Below, piece by piece: positions 23,822 through 33,580 of a stretch of 55,833 nucleotides of DNA. The notes beneath the pieces were generated by a model. The model worked only from the letters and a program-made list of their open reading frames with translations. It did not search any database and was not told the DNA's origin. Source of the DNA: a virus. Numbering within the stretch: position 1 is the first letter of the stretch; each line of letters starts with the position of its first letter. Location of the stretch: the IMG/VR virus record IMGVR_UViG_3300032401_002140, positions 1 through 55,833 of that record; one strand, 5' to 3'. Both the position numbers and the translations under genes were made by a program.

Positions 23822-24196
23822 ATGGAATCCATCAGTAAAATGGAATTAGCCCGCCGGATAGGAACGGAGTTTTATTTATTGCAGAATTGTTTTCAGAATA
23901 AATTGATCCCAAATCATTTATTCCGATTAATTCCCAGGGAATTAAAATTATTGAAACCGGTGCGGGGATGTCCTTTGAAATATGAATATGATGTGGAAGG
24001 GATACGGGGTTGGTACCAGAATTATGTATTGACCCAGGGAAAGAGGAAGGAACGGGGACAAAATCAATTAATGCCATTGACTTTGCGGATATCTAAAATC
24101 GTTTATGACAAATTAAAAATTGAAGCGGGAGAAAACGGATACCGGTCAATGTCGCGATATGTCCGGCAGATATTATCCCAACGAGTGAAAGAATGA
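23822..24196 (+). CDS. HTH + ribbon-helix-helix regulator heading the late operon
   Basis: 124 aa. Residues 1-55 look like an excisionase/MerR-type HTH (MELARRIGTEFYLLQNCFQN); residues 80-124 (LMPLTLRISKIVYDKLKIEA ... YVRQILSQRV) fit an RHH domain. Could be a late-gene regulator, an Xis-like protein, or the DNA-recognition subunit of terminase. No clear ribosome binding site precedes ATG 23822. Overlaps the next gene by 4 nt. Confidence 0.7.
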   Translation: MESISKMELARRIGTEFYLLQNCFQNKLIPNHLFRLIPRELKLLKPVRGCPLKYEYDVEGIRGWYQNYVLTQGKRKERGQNQLMPLTLRISKIVYDKLKIEAGENGYRSMSRYVRQILSQRVKE

Positions 24197-24840
24197 GTGA
24201 AGAAAAGATCAATAAAGAATTATTTGATTTATACCGTTACGATATTTTAAAAGAGATCAAGGTATCGGAAGTGAGACTGATCCGGGACTGGTCCAAACAT
24301 ATCGGGCAATTACCCGGGATTCAGAATGCGTTACGCTGGGAAGAGAGAATAGACGATAAGCAATGGGATTTAAAAAAAGAATTGTATCAAAGTGTGATAT
24401 CCGATTTATTACAGTATGCCGTAGAGAATCCGTTACGTCCGGTATCCGCTTTATACATGATGGTGAATCCGGTATTGGCCAGAAAATTAATGGCCCGGAT
24501 CATGATGGATAACCCGACCGCCAAAGAATTGGATCCGTATAAACAATTATTACAAACATTACGCGGGATCATTAAAGATATCACGACCGTAGCGGGATTC
24601 AGCGAAGAAATTACCAAGAGTCTTTCTATTCAGGAACATATCATTACGGAACGGATCTCCCATCAGAATGAGGTTATCTTTCGGTTGGCCATCGATTATA
24701 CCTTGCAGGATTTAATTAAATTGAAAATGATGAACGATACATTAAAAGAAAAGTTTTATGGATTATTTGAAGAGAATCTAGAGAAAGCCGCGAAGGAAAA
24801 GTTCGATGTTGAAACCACCGCCACCCCGGAACCGGTTTGA
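24193..24840 (+). CDS. Putative terminase small subunit
   Basis: 215 aa, almost wholly alpha-helical and charged, with a coiled-coil-like C-terminus. It lies immediately upstream of and overlaps the large terminase gene (35 nt), the usual place for the DNA-recognition subunit. No sequence motif confirms this; the assignment is positional. Confidence 0.6.
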   Translation: MSEEKINKELFDLYRYDILKEIKVSEVRLIRDWSKHIGQLPGIQNALRWEERIDDKQWDLKKELYQSVISDLLQYAVENPLRPVSALYMMVNPVLARKLMARIMMDNPTAKELDPYKQLLQTLRGIIKDITTVAGFSEEITKSLSIQEHIITERISHQNEVIFRLAIDYTLQDLIKLKMMNDTLKEKFYGLFEENLEKAAKEKFDVETTATPEPV

Positions 24841-26686
24841 TTTCGCCAGTTATGTTTCCCGTGAAACCATGAGTCGAGCGGGATTGAATTCGGAGAATCT
24901 CCCGACCAAAACCCGATTGGGTGAGAAGTCCAATGACCCGGATTTTATCGAGATCATGCCGCATCCCTTGGATTATTTCGACAAGATATTGGGAATTAAT
25001 CCGTATGGATATTGTGAGGGGCATAAACGAAAAAAACTGCAAGAAAAGTTAATTGTAGATATTTGCGGGGAGAATCCGCGGGAATTCCGGCGAGGGAAAG
25101 GATTTCTACAAAAGCACGATAACCGGTTATTGATCGCCACCGGCGGCGGGAAAGATTTTATTATTCCCGGTTGTTTGCATTATTTACGGGATAAATTACT
25201 CTGTTGTCGAAACCCACAAAAAATCTTAAAAAAACATCCCTTATCCAAGATTGAATTTTATTTAGTATCTTTTACCGAACAGAATGCCAATAATAATATT
25301 TGGAGCACCTATTTGAATTTTTTACGAGGGTGTCCAAAATTAGTTAAATGGCTGGCGGAGCGGGGTTTTGATTATACAGATCGGACGGGAGATATCAAAA
25401 CCAATGAAGTGCGATATCCCAAAAATATATATACCCGTTTATTAAATGCCAAATATTATTCGGCGAAATCGAATGAGGGATATTGTTATGTATTCAATGA
25501 AGTAAGTTCAGTAGCTTTTGAAACTGCGAAAATGGGTTATGAGGAAATGCGCCGGAATAGCGATGGCCGGTTTGAAGAATTTAATATTAATATATTAATG
25601 AGCGCGCCGGATCCCAAGAAAGAAGAGAACACAGATTATATGTGTTTTGCGATTAAGGAAGGACAAAGGGGTAAAATCACAGATGAATTTGGGAATGTAG
25701 AAACGGAATTAGAGGATGAGATTTATACCTTCGTAGGACCCACTTGTTGTATGAACCCAACAAAATCTTATGCCTCGATTGCCATGAAATGTGAAGATCC
25801 CAATATCTCGGATGAAGAACGGTATAACAATAATTTAGCCTATTTATTAAAACGATTACCGTTACGCGGGGAGGAGAGTTTTTTTAAATTTACAGACCGG
25901 ATTTACGCGGGATTTGAAAAGGATTTGAATTTTATCTGCCGATGGGAACCGGCTTTGAGGGAACATCACGATACAAAGACCGGGAAAATAAAAAAATATA
26001 TCGGAGCGCGGTTATTGGATTTAAAATCTGAAAAGACGTTTAGTTATATCTGCGCCGCGGATACTTCAGAGATGCGCTGTGCGACCGTAGAGGTCATGGG
26101 TCATGTAGATGGGGACGGGAATATGGTGATTGATTTAATCGTTCCCCTGGTACCGGATGTGAAGAAACAGATTGCAGTAGATTACGCGGGACCGGAACGG
26201 GTGGAAGGAATGAAGTTACCGGATTCAGACCGGACGGGGTTATTGGATAATTTGGAACTATTGGCGGAGCGCAGAAATATACGGAAATATGTATTTGATA
26301 AATTCGATACCCCACCATTGGCGCAGAAATTGGAGCAAGTCACGAAAGTAACCGTGGAATTACATCATTTTCAAAATGCCCAGCAAGTACGATTTTATAA
26401 AACGTTACGGGCATTGATCGATGCCGGGAAGTTTCATTGTCCATATTTTGAGATCACGGATGAAAAGAATAACCGGTTAATCGATATCCATTCCGCGATG
26501 TTCACGGTGAAATCTATTATGACGGCGGGTGGACAATTAAAAATCATTACCCCGTTCAAGGATTATATCGATCCGATAGCTCATATATGCGGGGAATTTT
26601 TCGATCCCCCGGATGAGGATACGACTTATAACAATTATACGAAAGAAGAGAAACAGGGAATGATCAGACAAATGGGATGGGTTTAA
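24806..26686 (+). CDS. terL: Terminase large subunit
   Basis: 626 aa; AAGGAA upstream of ATG 24806. ATPase domain with Walker A-like ATGGGKDF (residues ~111-118) and Walker B-like YVFNEV (~228-233; Asn where Asp is usual), then a nuclease domain with an acidic motif AADTS (Asp419) and further D residues around 476-500. It packages viral DNA into proheads using ATP and cuts the concatemer. Followed by repeats and the portal gene. Highly diverged from familiar TerL groups. Confidence 0.85.
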   Translation: MLKPPPPRNRFDFASYVSRETMSRAGLNSENLPTKTRLGEKSNDPDFIEIMPHPLDYFDKILGINPYGYCEGHKRKKLQEKLIVDICGENPREFRRGKGFLQKHDNRLLIATGGGKDFIIPGCLHYLRDKLLCCRNPQKILKKHPLSKIEFYLVSFTEQNANNNIWSTYLNFLRGCPKLVKWLAERGFDYTDRTGDIKTNEVRYPKNIYTRLLNAKYYSAKSNEGYCYVFNEVSSVAFETAKMGYEEMRRNSDGRFEEFNINILMSAPDPKKEENTDYMCFAIKEGQRGKITDEFGNVETELEDEIYTFVGPTCCMNPTKSYASIAMKCEDPNISDEERYNNNLAYLLKRLPLRGEESFFKFTDRIYAGFEKDLNFICRWEPALREHHDTKTGKIKKYIGARLLDLKSEKTFSYICAADTSEMRCATVEVMGHVDGDGNMVIDLIVPLVPDVKKQIAVDYAGPERVEGMKLPDSDRTGLLDNLELLAERRNIRKYVFDKFDTPPLAQKLEQVTKVTVELHHFQNAQQVRFYKTLRALIDAGKFHCPYFEITDEKNNRLIDIHSAMFTVKSIMTAGGQLKIITPFKDYIDPIAHICGEFFDPPDEDTTYNNYTKEEKQGMIRQMGWV

Positions 26687-26691
26687 AAATT

Positions 26692-26795
26692 AGTTTCTAG
26701 TTTCTAGTTTAAAGTTTAAGGTTCAGAGCAATAGGTCTGATAGGACTTATAGGGCGGATAGGAAAGCAAAAAGTTAATTCAACGTAGATTTATTT
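26692..26795. repeat. Repeat cluster A-G-F
   Basis: Type A 26692-26721, type G (CAATAGGTCTGATAGGACTT) 26727-26762, type F (AATTCAACGTAGATTTATTT) 26776-26795, filling the terL-portal gap. Confidence 0.85.
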
Positions 26796-26825
26796 TAAGA
26801 AAGCGGGGTAAGGTCGAAGGCGATT

Positions 26826-28607
26826 ATGAAATTCAATTTACAGTTTGATAGCGGTTTAAGAAAAGTAAAATCTATATTTAAATCCAAATTACCTATAAAG
26901 ATCAATGAGGAATTAAAAGCGACCCGGGAAAAGAATTGGATTACCCTGGGACGGGAAGATCATTTATCCGGAAAACCCACCCTGCAAGCCTCTTATTACC
27001 GGATCAAAGAAATCAATGAGGAATTGCAAGCCTCCTGGACGGATCCGAACGGATGGTGGAACCCTTACCGGAACCGGACCGTGAACCCATCAGGAAGCGT
27101 GAATTTAGCGCAACCGACTAATTTCTATGAACAATTAATGACCTCACGGGTGATGTATGGGGAACCGATTACCCGACGGGATGATGAAGTCTTATCGACG
27201 ATCACCACCTATATGGATTTCAAAGTACATGCCGCAGTGGGATATGGGTGCATGATCATACCGAAAATGGTGATGGGGCCGGGGATGGGGATCCAGGCAC
27301 AATTAAATGCATTGCATTGTTTGAAAGAAATATTTAATAAAGATTATACCGGGGAACAGATACAAAAAGTGGAAAAGGAATTAATGGCTCAATCGCAATC
27401 GGTGATGAAACCTACTGAATGGGAAGATGCCATGAAATTAAAAAAGGTATTCGATTGGTGGACCCGGAATATTAATGACGAGCGGTTTTTTAAGAACGGG
27501 CAATTGGACGGGCCGGTAATCGATATCGATTCCGGATTTAACGGAGTCCGGTATCAACTCCACCGGCAGATTTATGAAGGATTAGTCGTGATGCGATATA
27601 CCCGGGATGAAGTAAAAACCCCTTATGGCCTATATAATTTACCGACCACGATCAGTTTTATCGATCCAATGATGATTGAACCCTATGATCTTAAAACCGG
27701 GGAATTATTAATGGATAAATTTTTTATGAATTATGAGCAAAGTATATCTTTTGGCCAGGTAGGATGGAAATATAAACAGGAATATGCCAATGGTATGAAA
27801 TTGGTTAATGATAAAAATGTACGATACCTGGTACGGAAAATGTTTTGTCGGCAAGGGCAATTGATGCCGGTTCCGTTTTTAATCCGGAAAGATGTATTTG
27901 CGATTGCGTTGATTATCCGAATGATGAAAAATATGGATTATGCTTTATCGCGCGGGACGGTGGATTATTTCTTTTTAATCACCTTAGACGGGAAAGAATT
28001 GAAAGAATTGGGATTCGATAAAATGGATATCCAAGATTGGATGACGGAAACATCCGCTAAATTTAAACAGAGATTATCCAATACCATGGCGTATGTGGGA
28101 TTACCCGGGACGAAAGCAGAAATGATCCAGCCGGATCTAGCCGCTTTGATTAACCAGGGTAAATATGCACCATTTTACCGGATGCTATTGGATGCGATGG
28201 ATATGCCTTCCATAGATGTGGACGATACCGGACGAATGAAATCGGTATTAAATCCGAAAGTATTTTTAGCGGCGATGGAATGGCTGGGGTTATGGGAAAA
28301 GGAATTATGGGAACATTGTATATTTGAGAATGAGATCTTGGGACAGAATCCGGTTTTAATGAAATTAGCGAATGGGGAAGTACCTAATCTGTGGTTATGT
28401 CCAAAGACGATATTTGAAACTCAAGCGACCACCCGAACGAGAGAAAGTTTATTCAAAGCGGGATATTCGGATTATGGTTCGATGGCACGGTCGATTGGGA
28501 TGGATCCGGATGCGGTAACTTCTATGAGGAAAATAGAGAATGAAAGCGGATTAGCGGATATTATGTTACCGATTCAGACTTTTACACAAGGGGTGAATAA
28601 AAAATAA
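26826..28607 (+). CDS. Portal protein (by position and size)
   Basis: 593 aa, between terL and the protease/scaffold gene. Mixed alpha/beta with a central region (RMMKNMDYALSRGTVDYFFL, then LSNTMAYVGLPGTKAEMIQP) and a helical C-terminus, consistent with a portal's wing, stem and crown layout. Expected to form the dodecameric DNA channel and to dock terminase. No strong sequence motif; assignment rests on order and length. Confidence 0.7.
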   Translation: MKFNLQFDSGLRKVKSIFKSKLPIKINEELKATREKNWITLGREDHLSGKPTLQASYYRIKEINEELQASWTDPNGWWNPYRNRTVNPSGSVNLAQPTNFYEQLMTSRVMYGEPITRRDDEVLSTITTYMDFKVHAAVGYGCMIIPKMVMGPGMGIQAQLNALHCLKEIFNKDYTGEQIQKVEKELMAQSQSVMKPTEWEDAMKLKKVFDWWTRNINDERFFKNGQLDGPVIDIDSGFNGVRYQLHRQIYEGLVVMRYTRDEVKTPYGLYNLPTTISFIDPMMIEPYDLKTGELLMDKFFMNYEQSISFGQVGWKYKQEYANGMKLVNDKNVRYLVRKMFCRQGQLMPVPFLIRKDVFAIALIIRMMKNMDYALSRGTVDYFFLITLDGKELKELGFDKMDIQDWMTETSAKFKQRLSNTMAYVGLPGTKAEMIQPDLAALINQGKYAPFYRMLLDAMDMPSIDVDDTGRMKSVLNPKVFLAAMEWLGLWEKELWEHCIFENEILGQNPVLMKLANGEVPNLWLCPKTIFETQATTRTRESLFKAGYSDYGSMARSIGMDPDAVTSMRKIENESGLADIMLPIQTFTQGVNKK

Positions 28608-28645
28608 GTTTCTAGTTTCTAGTTTAAAGTTTAAAGTTTAAAGTT
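28607..28645. repeat. Interspersed repeat A
   Basis: Five TTTCTAG/TTTAAAG-type units directly after the portal stop codon. Confidence 0.9.
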
Positions 28646-28670
28646 ACAGGGAAAAAAGGTTGAAGAGAAT

Positions 28671-29042
28671 ATGAAAAAATTGTTAATTATAATTTTGTTT
28701 ATATTACCGGTGTTGGGATTTGGATTGGCGAATGTAAGCAGTTTTAGTATAGAAACGGTGGATGATTATGTAAATGAGCATATCCAGCATACAGTATGTA
28801 CGACCCAGAATTATGATGTAAGCACAGTATGTTTTTATAATCAATCGACGGTGAATGTAGATATGCGATGTTTACAGGATACCACGGTGATAACATTTAT
28901 AAATCCGAATAGGAAAGAAGTAAAGATTAGGGAATGGGAATTATGGCCAGGGGAAATTATACCTACACAGAAGGAATATGAATTGATACGAGTGGAAGTG
29001 GATGGGAATAATATAATTATAATAAAGTATTTTAAAAGATAG
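28671..29042 (+). CDS. Exported small protein in the head module
   Basis: 123 aa; GTTGAAGAG upstream. Clear signal peptide (MKKLLIIILFILPVLGFGLA). The mature part has two cysteines near residues 44-52 and one near 63 and is beta-like. A secreted product between portal and prohead protease is unusual for a tailed phage. No family recognised. Confidence 0.75.
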   Translation: MKKLLIIILFILPVLGFGLANVSSFSIETVDDYVNEHIQHTVCTTQNYDVSTVCFYNQSTVNVDMRCLQDTTVITFINPNRKEVKIREWELWPGEIIPTQKEYELIRVEVDGNNIIIIKYFKR

Positions 29043-29055
29043 GAGTCTAGTGAAT

Positions 29056-29116
29056 GGAATAGGGATTCTTCTCTGCGCTCAGAATGACAATTTTTAATTC
29101 AACGTAGATTTATTTT
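29056..29116. repeat. Interspersed repeats D and F
   Basis: Type D (GAATAGGGATTCTTCTCTGC) 29056-29090 and type F 29096-29116. Confidence 0.85.
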
Positions 29117-29142
29117 ATAAAACTGTTTTACGATAACATACC

Positions 29143-31143
29143 ATGAAAAGAAAAAGCGATAATAATGCTCTTGGAGCGATAGAAATACAAGCCCGGCAGT
29201 TTGATTTTGTGAATGAGAACGGTGATAAAATCCAGGAATTATTCGGGGATGGGAATAAATATCAGCATATCCATTTATTATTGGCGGTCTTCGATCAGAA
29301 AATCCAACCGTTTGGTTTGGATAAATATAAAGCGGTGGATTGTGAAATCAGCGGAGCCTATGCCGAGAAAGCCTTGGAACGATTCCCGGAAACGAATATC
29401 AGTTTAAATCACGGGAAGAATGTGGGATGTTGGAATATCGTCGGGAAACCATCCAAGATTGTAGATTTAGACGGCGGGAAAAGGGGATTGGATGCTTATG
29501 GAACGATTTGGAAGAAAAATTTTTCAGACGATGAAATTGTGGCGTGCCAATATGATTTACAGAATAGTTCTCTAGGCGGATCGGTCGAGACATTTCCCAC
29601 CGATTATGAAGTAAACGCTACAAAAACATTATATATGAATAAATATTTATTAAGCGGCGGCGCCATGGTGAACGGGTCTATTGTATCGCCCGCGGAAATG
29701 ATGACTTTAGGTACCGCGGAGATTTTAGCCCGGTCTGCGAATGGAATTATTATCCCGATAGATATGATGGAGCTGGTGGAGCGGGCACCGGAGATATTAG
29801 CGAAAGCGATGAAAGAGGCAGGGATTGAAGGATACGGGATGGAAATTTTGGGAATGACCACCAAGGAAATTATATTCTGCTGCGGCTGTAAAGAAGGAAT
29901 CAAAATTCTGGATTATCCCTATGAATTAAGTTATATGGACGGGGAATTGCGGGCGGAATTAGGGGATCCGATAACGGAAGAGAAATATGAAATATTGAAT
30001 GCAGAATGTGTTTCGGGACCCGATTCGGAATTAATGGCCAAAGTATTAACCGCCAAAGAACGGAATGCCATACCGGATAGTTTGTTTGCCCTGGTGATTA
30101 ATGTCAAGAATAAAAAGACGGGCAAAGAACGGAAGATCCGAATGTTTCCGTTACCCGATGAAACCCATGTGCATGATGCGAAATCATATTTAGGACATAA
30201 GGATGTACAAAATACATTATCCAAATTAGGCGTATCCAAGGATACGATCTTACAAAAAATCGAAGAAAGGGAAAAGGAATTGGGTATGAAAAAAGAAATT
30301 AAAATCATCAAAGGGGCGGGAAAGAAAGACCATGAAATCCAGGCGAAGTTGCAATTGACGGATGATCAGTTACGGCGGTCATTAATGGAAGAAATCCAAG
30401 AGGTACCGGGGTTTGAGAAACCAGATAAAGATTCCGGTATGTATTGGGAATATTATCTAGGACCGGTTATCTTTGCGGATGACGGGATGAGTGTGGTGGT
30501 GATGAAAGAAAATAAGAATTACCGATTCCCGTTCACGTTGGATGCGGATAATAATGTGATATTAACCACTTATGTGGAATGTGAAATGCAGTATACGGAT
30601 GTGGGAGAACCGATTCCGATTCCTGCGGATACGGATGAAAATGAAGTTCAATCACTCAAAAATAAAAAGCATAAGGGAGGTGATGATGAGATGAAACCAG
30701 AAGAAATATTAGCGATTATGAAACCATTATTGGATCCTCTCGTCACCCAAGTGGGTGAGTTGGCAGCGCGAGTGGATAAAATCGCACCCATTACTCCCGA
30801 GAAATTGGAAGTGACCCAGGAAGTCGCGGAATTACGCGCCGCTATGTTATCAGAAATCAAACCGTTCAGTTCGGATATGGAACGAGCGGGTTGGATTGTG
30901 CGCTGTAAAGAATTATCGAAAGACGATTTCGATAAAGAATTGAAAGCGCGGCGGGAAATTCAAGCCATGGAAACCAAACCGGCGGATGCCGAAGCCGAGG
31001 AAGCCGCCAAGAAAGAAGCAGAAGCCAAAGCTGCCAAAGATAAAGAAGGCGAAGGTGAAGTCGCGGCGATTGGCGCAGGGACCGGCGGCGACGGAAAAGG
31101 TTTAAAACTCGGCAGTGATCCTTACGCCGGATTTTCATTATAA
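29143..31143 (+). CDS. Prohead protease-scaffold fusion
   Basis: 666 aa. Residues ~1-190 fit an HK97-type capsid maturation protease: ISLNHGKNVGCWNIVGKPSK with the catalytic-type His and SSLGGSVE with the Ser. Residues ~190-515 hold an extra region including FALVINVKNKKTGKERKIRM and THVHDAKSYLGHKDV, similar in style to domains added to some phage proteases. Residues 517-666 are a Glu/Lys/Ala-rich helical scaffold ending in a Gly-rich tail, with its own internal start. ATG 29143 lacks an obvious ribosome binding site. Confidence 0.8.
   Translation: MKRKSDNNALGAIEIQARQFDFVNENGDKIQELFGDGNKYQHIHLLLAVFDQKIQPFGLDKYKAVDCEISGAYAEKALERFPETNISLNHGKNVGCWNIVGKPSKIVDLDGGKRGLDAYGTIWKKNFSDDEIVACQYDLQNSSLGGSVETFPTDYEVNATKTLYMNKYLLSGGAMVNGSIVSPAEMMTLGTAEILARSANGIIIPIDMMELVERAPEILAKAMKEAGIEGYGMEILGMTTKEIIFCCGCKEGIKILDYPYELSYMDGELRAELGDPITEEKYEILNAECVSGPDSELMAKVLTAKERNAIPDSLFALVINVKNKKTGKERKIRMFPLPDETHVHDAKSYLGHKDVQNTLSKLGVSKDTILQKIEEREKELGMKKEIKIIKGAGKKDHEIQAKLQLTDDQLRRSLMEEIQEVPGFEKPDKDSGMYWEYYLGPVIFADDGMSVVVMKENKNYRFPFTLDADNNVILTTYVECEMQYTDVGEPIPIPADTDENEVQSLKNKKHKGGDDEMKPEEILAIMKPLLDPLVTQVGELAARVDKIAPITPEKLEVTQEVAELRAAMLSEIKPFSSDMERAGWIVRCKELSKDDFDKELKARREIQAMETKPADAEAEEAAKKEAEAKAAKDKEGEGEVAAIGAGTGGDGKGLKLGSDPYAGFSL
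30691..31143 (+). CDS. Nested scaffolding protein (internal in-frame start)
   Basis: ATG 30691 is in frame with the protease gene and is preceded by AAGGGAGGTGA (30673-30683), the best ribosome binding site in the area, inside coding sequence. It would yield a separate 150-aa scaffold (KPEEILAIMKPLLDP ... GSDPYAGFSL), as in lambda C/Nu3, giving a mixture of fused and free scaffold during prohead assembly. Confidence 0.7.
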   Translation: MKPEEILAIMKPLLDPLVTQVGELAARVDKIAPITPEKLEVTQEVAELRAAMLSEIKPFSSDMERAGWIVRCKELSKDDFDKELKARREIQAMETKPADAEAEEAAKKEAEAKAAKDKEGEGEVAAIGAGTGGDGKGLKLGSDPYAGFSL

Positions 31144-31257
31144 AGGAACGGTTTGTACAAACGTATGTACAAAAACATAAATCTAAAAATTAGCTTGGGA
31201 AAGAAGAATGATCATTATGATGCATAGTATTCAAACCCAAAGCAGAAAGGAAAACAG

Positions 31258-31746
31258 ATGGGCAAAGTCAATATCGAGATTTTAAACCGGGATATCGTCC
31301 CGTTTTCGATGCAATTGAACGGTTATCTATTGGGTGAAAGTTCAGCCGGTGTGAAATATGTGAACTATCCAGGCAAGTTCTGTTATGTAGGCCAGGACAG
31401 TGTAGGTGCATCCAACGGCAAACGAATTATCCCCATATCCATAGCGGGAGTTCCTTTGGAAGGATTAACCCGGGATGTATCCGCAAAATTGGTGGTGGGT
31501 ATCATTCCCCCCTGGGCGGATTATACGCAAGAGGGAGGGATTGTATGTCCGATTCCGATCATTCCCGGATTGCGATTCAAGACGGATACGGTGGATGGGA
31601 CCAAGATTCCTACCGTAGACAATTACGTAGCTTTCCTGGATGACGCGATTCTTGGAAACGATTTATCTTCCAGTCCGTTACAAGGGGCGAATATGTATTG
31701 TTACGATATCCAGGGGACAAAATACTTTATCGAGATTATACGATAA
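31258..31746 (+). CDS. Putative capsid decoration protein
   Basis: 162 aa; AGAAAGGAAAACAG before ATG. Beta-rich, soluble, no signal peptide. Located between scaffold and major capsid protein, where lambda-like phages encode the head decoration protein. Assignment by position and size. Confidence 0.6.
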   Translation: MGKVNIEILNRDIVPFSMQLNGYLLGESSAGVKYVNYPGKFCYVGQDSVGASNGKRIIPISIAGVPLEGLTRDVSAKLVVGIIPPWADYTQEGGIVCPIPIIPGLRFKTDTVDGTKIPTVDNYVAFLDDAILGNDLSSSPLQGANMYCYDIQGTKYFIEIIR

Positions 31747-31751
31747 AAGTG

Positions 31752-31784
31752 GCGTCGGGAAAGAAAAGGATTCATTCCCGACGC
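31752..31784. repeat. Type C hairpin repeat
   Basis: Arms GCGTCGGGAA (31752-31761) and TTCCCGACGC (31775-31784), perfect 10-bp stem, between decoration and capsid genes. May attenuate transcription or protect mRNA ends. Confidence 0.85.
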
Positions 31785-31837
31785 AGCATAATTAGAAAAG
31801 AATTATATTTCAACTTAAAAGGAGGTTGAAAACAGAT

Positions 31838-33091
31838 ATGAAAAAAGGAAAACAAGATTCAACGGAAATTCGGGCTACCAGTGAGCCGTTTATCCGGGAA
31901 CAAGTGGATGTTTATAAACGCAAAACCCAAATTGATTTGAATCTGGTAAAGAATGATGTCGGACAAAAAGGCACAGAACTATTGGCCAAATTAAATCAAT
32001 TAGTAGCGCGAAGTTTTGCGGAAGAAGATCCGCGGTATATCAAGGCAGCGATTGGATTTGACCCGTTACGATTTGATTTAGGAAAGACCATTCAACAAAT
32101 CCGGGATGACGGGGAAGTGAAAGCACGATTGATTGCCGGAACCATTCCGTTTTTACCCGCTTATCGACCCATGATGCAGCAATGTTTGGCGAAAGCGGCG
32201 GATGTGGATATCGAACAATTGCGGGCCCGGGAACCTTTGGAATATGATCAGGACATGGTAACCGACGTAGGGATGCAAATCTCGACGGATGGCGGGATCG
32301 ATTGCCGCAGTGTGGACATTAATAAAGTAGATATCACGATTCCAGCCCCTACCGTCACGAAACAAATTCCGTTACGACGCGCGGAATGGTTTAAGTGGCT
32401 GGGAATGGAAGCATTTAATGTCCGGCAGAAATTGCAGGATTCATTCGGTATGACGATAGATGGGACATTCCTGGATGGAGCCATAGCCGCGGTTCCGAAC
32501 GGTGTTGCGAAGAATGATAACATCGAAAAATTCCTAGGAAGCATTCCCAATCACATTGTAGTGGATACCACCGGCGGCGATGGCGGCGGGATTAATTTAC
32601 AAAAAGTATTCCAGACAGCCCGGTTACTGGATTATAAAGAACAAATCCCGATCTATTCTTCACCAGTGGATAAATGGCTGGTGGAAGACCGATTCATTAC
32701 CGACTTGCAAAACCTGGGCAAGAAATATTGGTCGGAAGCATCAGCGGAAGCCTATTTCCAGGATTTAATATCCGGGAAATTATTGGGCGATGCCGATAGT
32801 AAATCCAATAGCGGAATGCCCATCATGAAGAATCGATTACGCCGAACTGTAGCGGTAAGCGATACCACCCCGGAGAACCATTTAGTATTAGGTCCTCCAG
32901 ACCGAGTGGGGTTCTGGTGTTATGTCAGTGAAGGCGGACGAACTTCGTATTTAGAAGTGAGCGGATTCGGCCAGGGGTTACGCTGGTTTGAAAATGCATC
33001 CGCCTGGGCAGGCTCCCGAGTCGTGCAATTTATCGCAAATCCGTATGCGATGGCATTATATCAATTGCAAAAACGTTCGACGGATTATTAA
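31838..33091 (+). CDS. Major capsid protein
   Basis: 417 aa from ATG 31838, with AAAGGAGG 12 nt upstream (an upstream in-frame TTG at 31826 touches that site and is rejected). Follows protease, scaffold and decoration genes, as expected for an HK97-fold capsid protein. The N-terminal ~90 charged residues may be a cleavable delta-like domain; the rest is mixed alpha/beta ending in an aromatic-rich segment. It forms the icosahedral shell. Fold assignment is by context. Confidence 0.78.
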   Translation: MKKGKQDSTEIRATSEPFIREQVDVYKRKTQIDLNLVKNDVGQKGTELLAKLNQLVARSFAEEDPRYIKAAIGFDPLRFDLGKTIQQIRDDGEVKARLIAGTIPFLPAYRPMMQQCLAKAADVDIEQLRAREPLEYDQDMVTDVGMQISTDGGIDCRSVDINKVDITIPAPTVTKQIPLRRAEWFKWLGMEAFNVRQKLQDSFGMTIDGTFLDGAIAAVPNGVAKNDNIEKFLGSIPNHIVVDTTGGDGGGINLQKVFQTARLLDYKEQIPIYSSPVDKWLVEDRFITDLQNLGKKYWSEASAEAYFQDLISGKLLGDADSKSNSGMPIMKNRLRRTVAVSDTTPENHLVLGPPDRVGFWCYVSEGGRTSYLEVSGFGQGLRWFENASAWAGSRVVQFIANPYAMALYQLQKRSTDY

Positions 33092-33095
33092 GAAA

Positions 33096-33131
33096 ACCAC
33101 CCCTTGATCCCCTCCTTAAAAAAGGAGGGGA
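33096..33131. repeat. Hairpin repeat type I after the capsid gene
   Basis: CCCCTCCTT (33109-33117) and AAGGAGGGG (33122-33130) form a 9-bp stem with an AAAA loop; the whole unit resembles another widespread bacterial repeat. It also places AGGAGGGG about 40 bp before the next ATG. Confidence 0.8.
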
Positions 33132-33168
33132 AAGAGCGGTGGAAATTTACAAAAGAAGAAGGTGAGTT

Positions 33169-33519
33169 ATGGCAATACATCGAGTAACGTATATTGGCGA
33201 GAAAGCCATACCGATTGAACGCGGGAAAAATGATCCCCACCGGTTTATATTAAAACCGGGTGTGCAGGATATCGATTCGATGAAATTTAAGTTTCACCAG
33301 GAACAATTATCCGCTTTATTGAATTCCGGTGAATTAGTTATGGATGAAATATCCAATAAACAAATCCTGGAAAGACGGGATGCGGTAAAAGCCAAAGCCA
33401 AAGAATTAGCGGAAATCGTGGCAGCTCGAAAGAAAGCGGATAAGGTATACCAGGAAGAAATTGCCAAATTGGAAGAACGGCGCCGACAGGCAATCGCACC
33501 CAACAAACCAGAAAAATAA
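33169..33519 (+). CDS. Small coiled-coil protein, paralogue of 35122
   Basis: 116 aa. Beta-like N-terminal half (RVTYIGEKAIPIERGKN) and a strongly helical, K/E/A-rich C-terminus. It aligns with the 85-aa product at 35122 (LKPG, HQEQLSALLNSGEL versus HKQELAPLLHTGIL, then KQIxER/RQ), so the two are paralogues flanking the exported-protein trio. Possible connector or head accessory. Confidence 0.7.
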   Translation: MAIHRVTYIGEKAIPIERGKNDPHRFILKPGVQDIDSMKFKFHQEQLSALLNSGELVMDEISNKQILERRDAVKAKAKELAEIVAARKKADKVYQEEIAKLEERRRQAIAPNKPEK

Positions 33520-33580
33520 AATAAAAACGTGCAGGGTTCAGGGTTTAAGTTAAAAAAATCAAATAAAGAAAGGAGAAGGA

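Noticed and set aside
31826-31837. Upstream TTG start for the capsid gene
   Set aside because: The TTG abuts the AGGAGG ribosome binding site; ATG 31838 has proper spacing.
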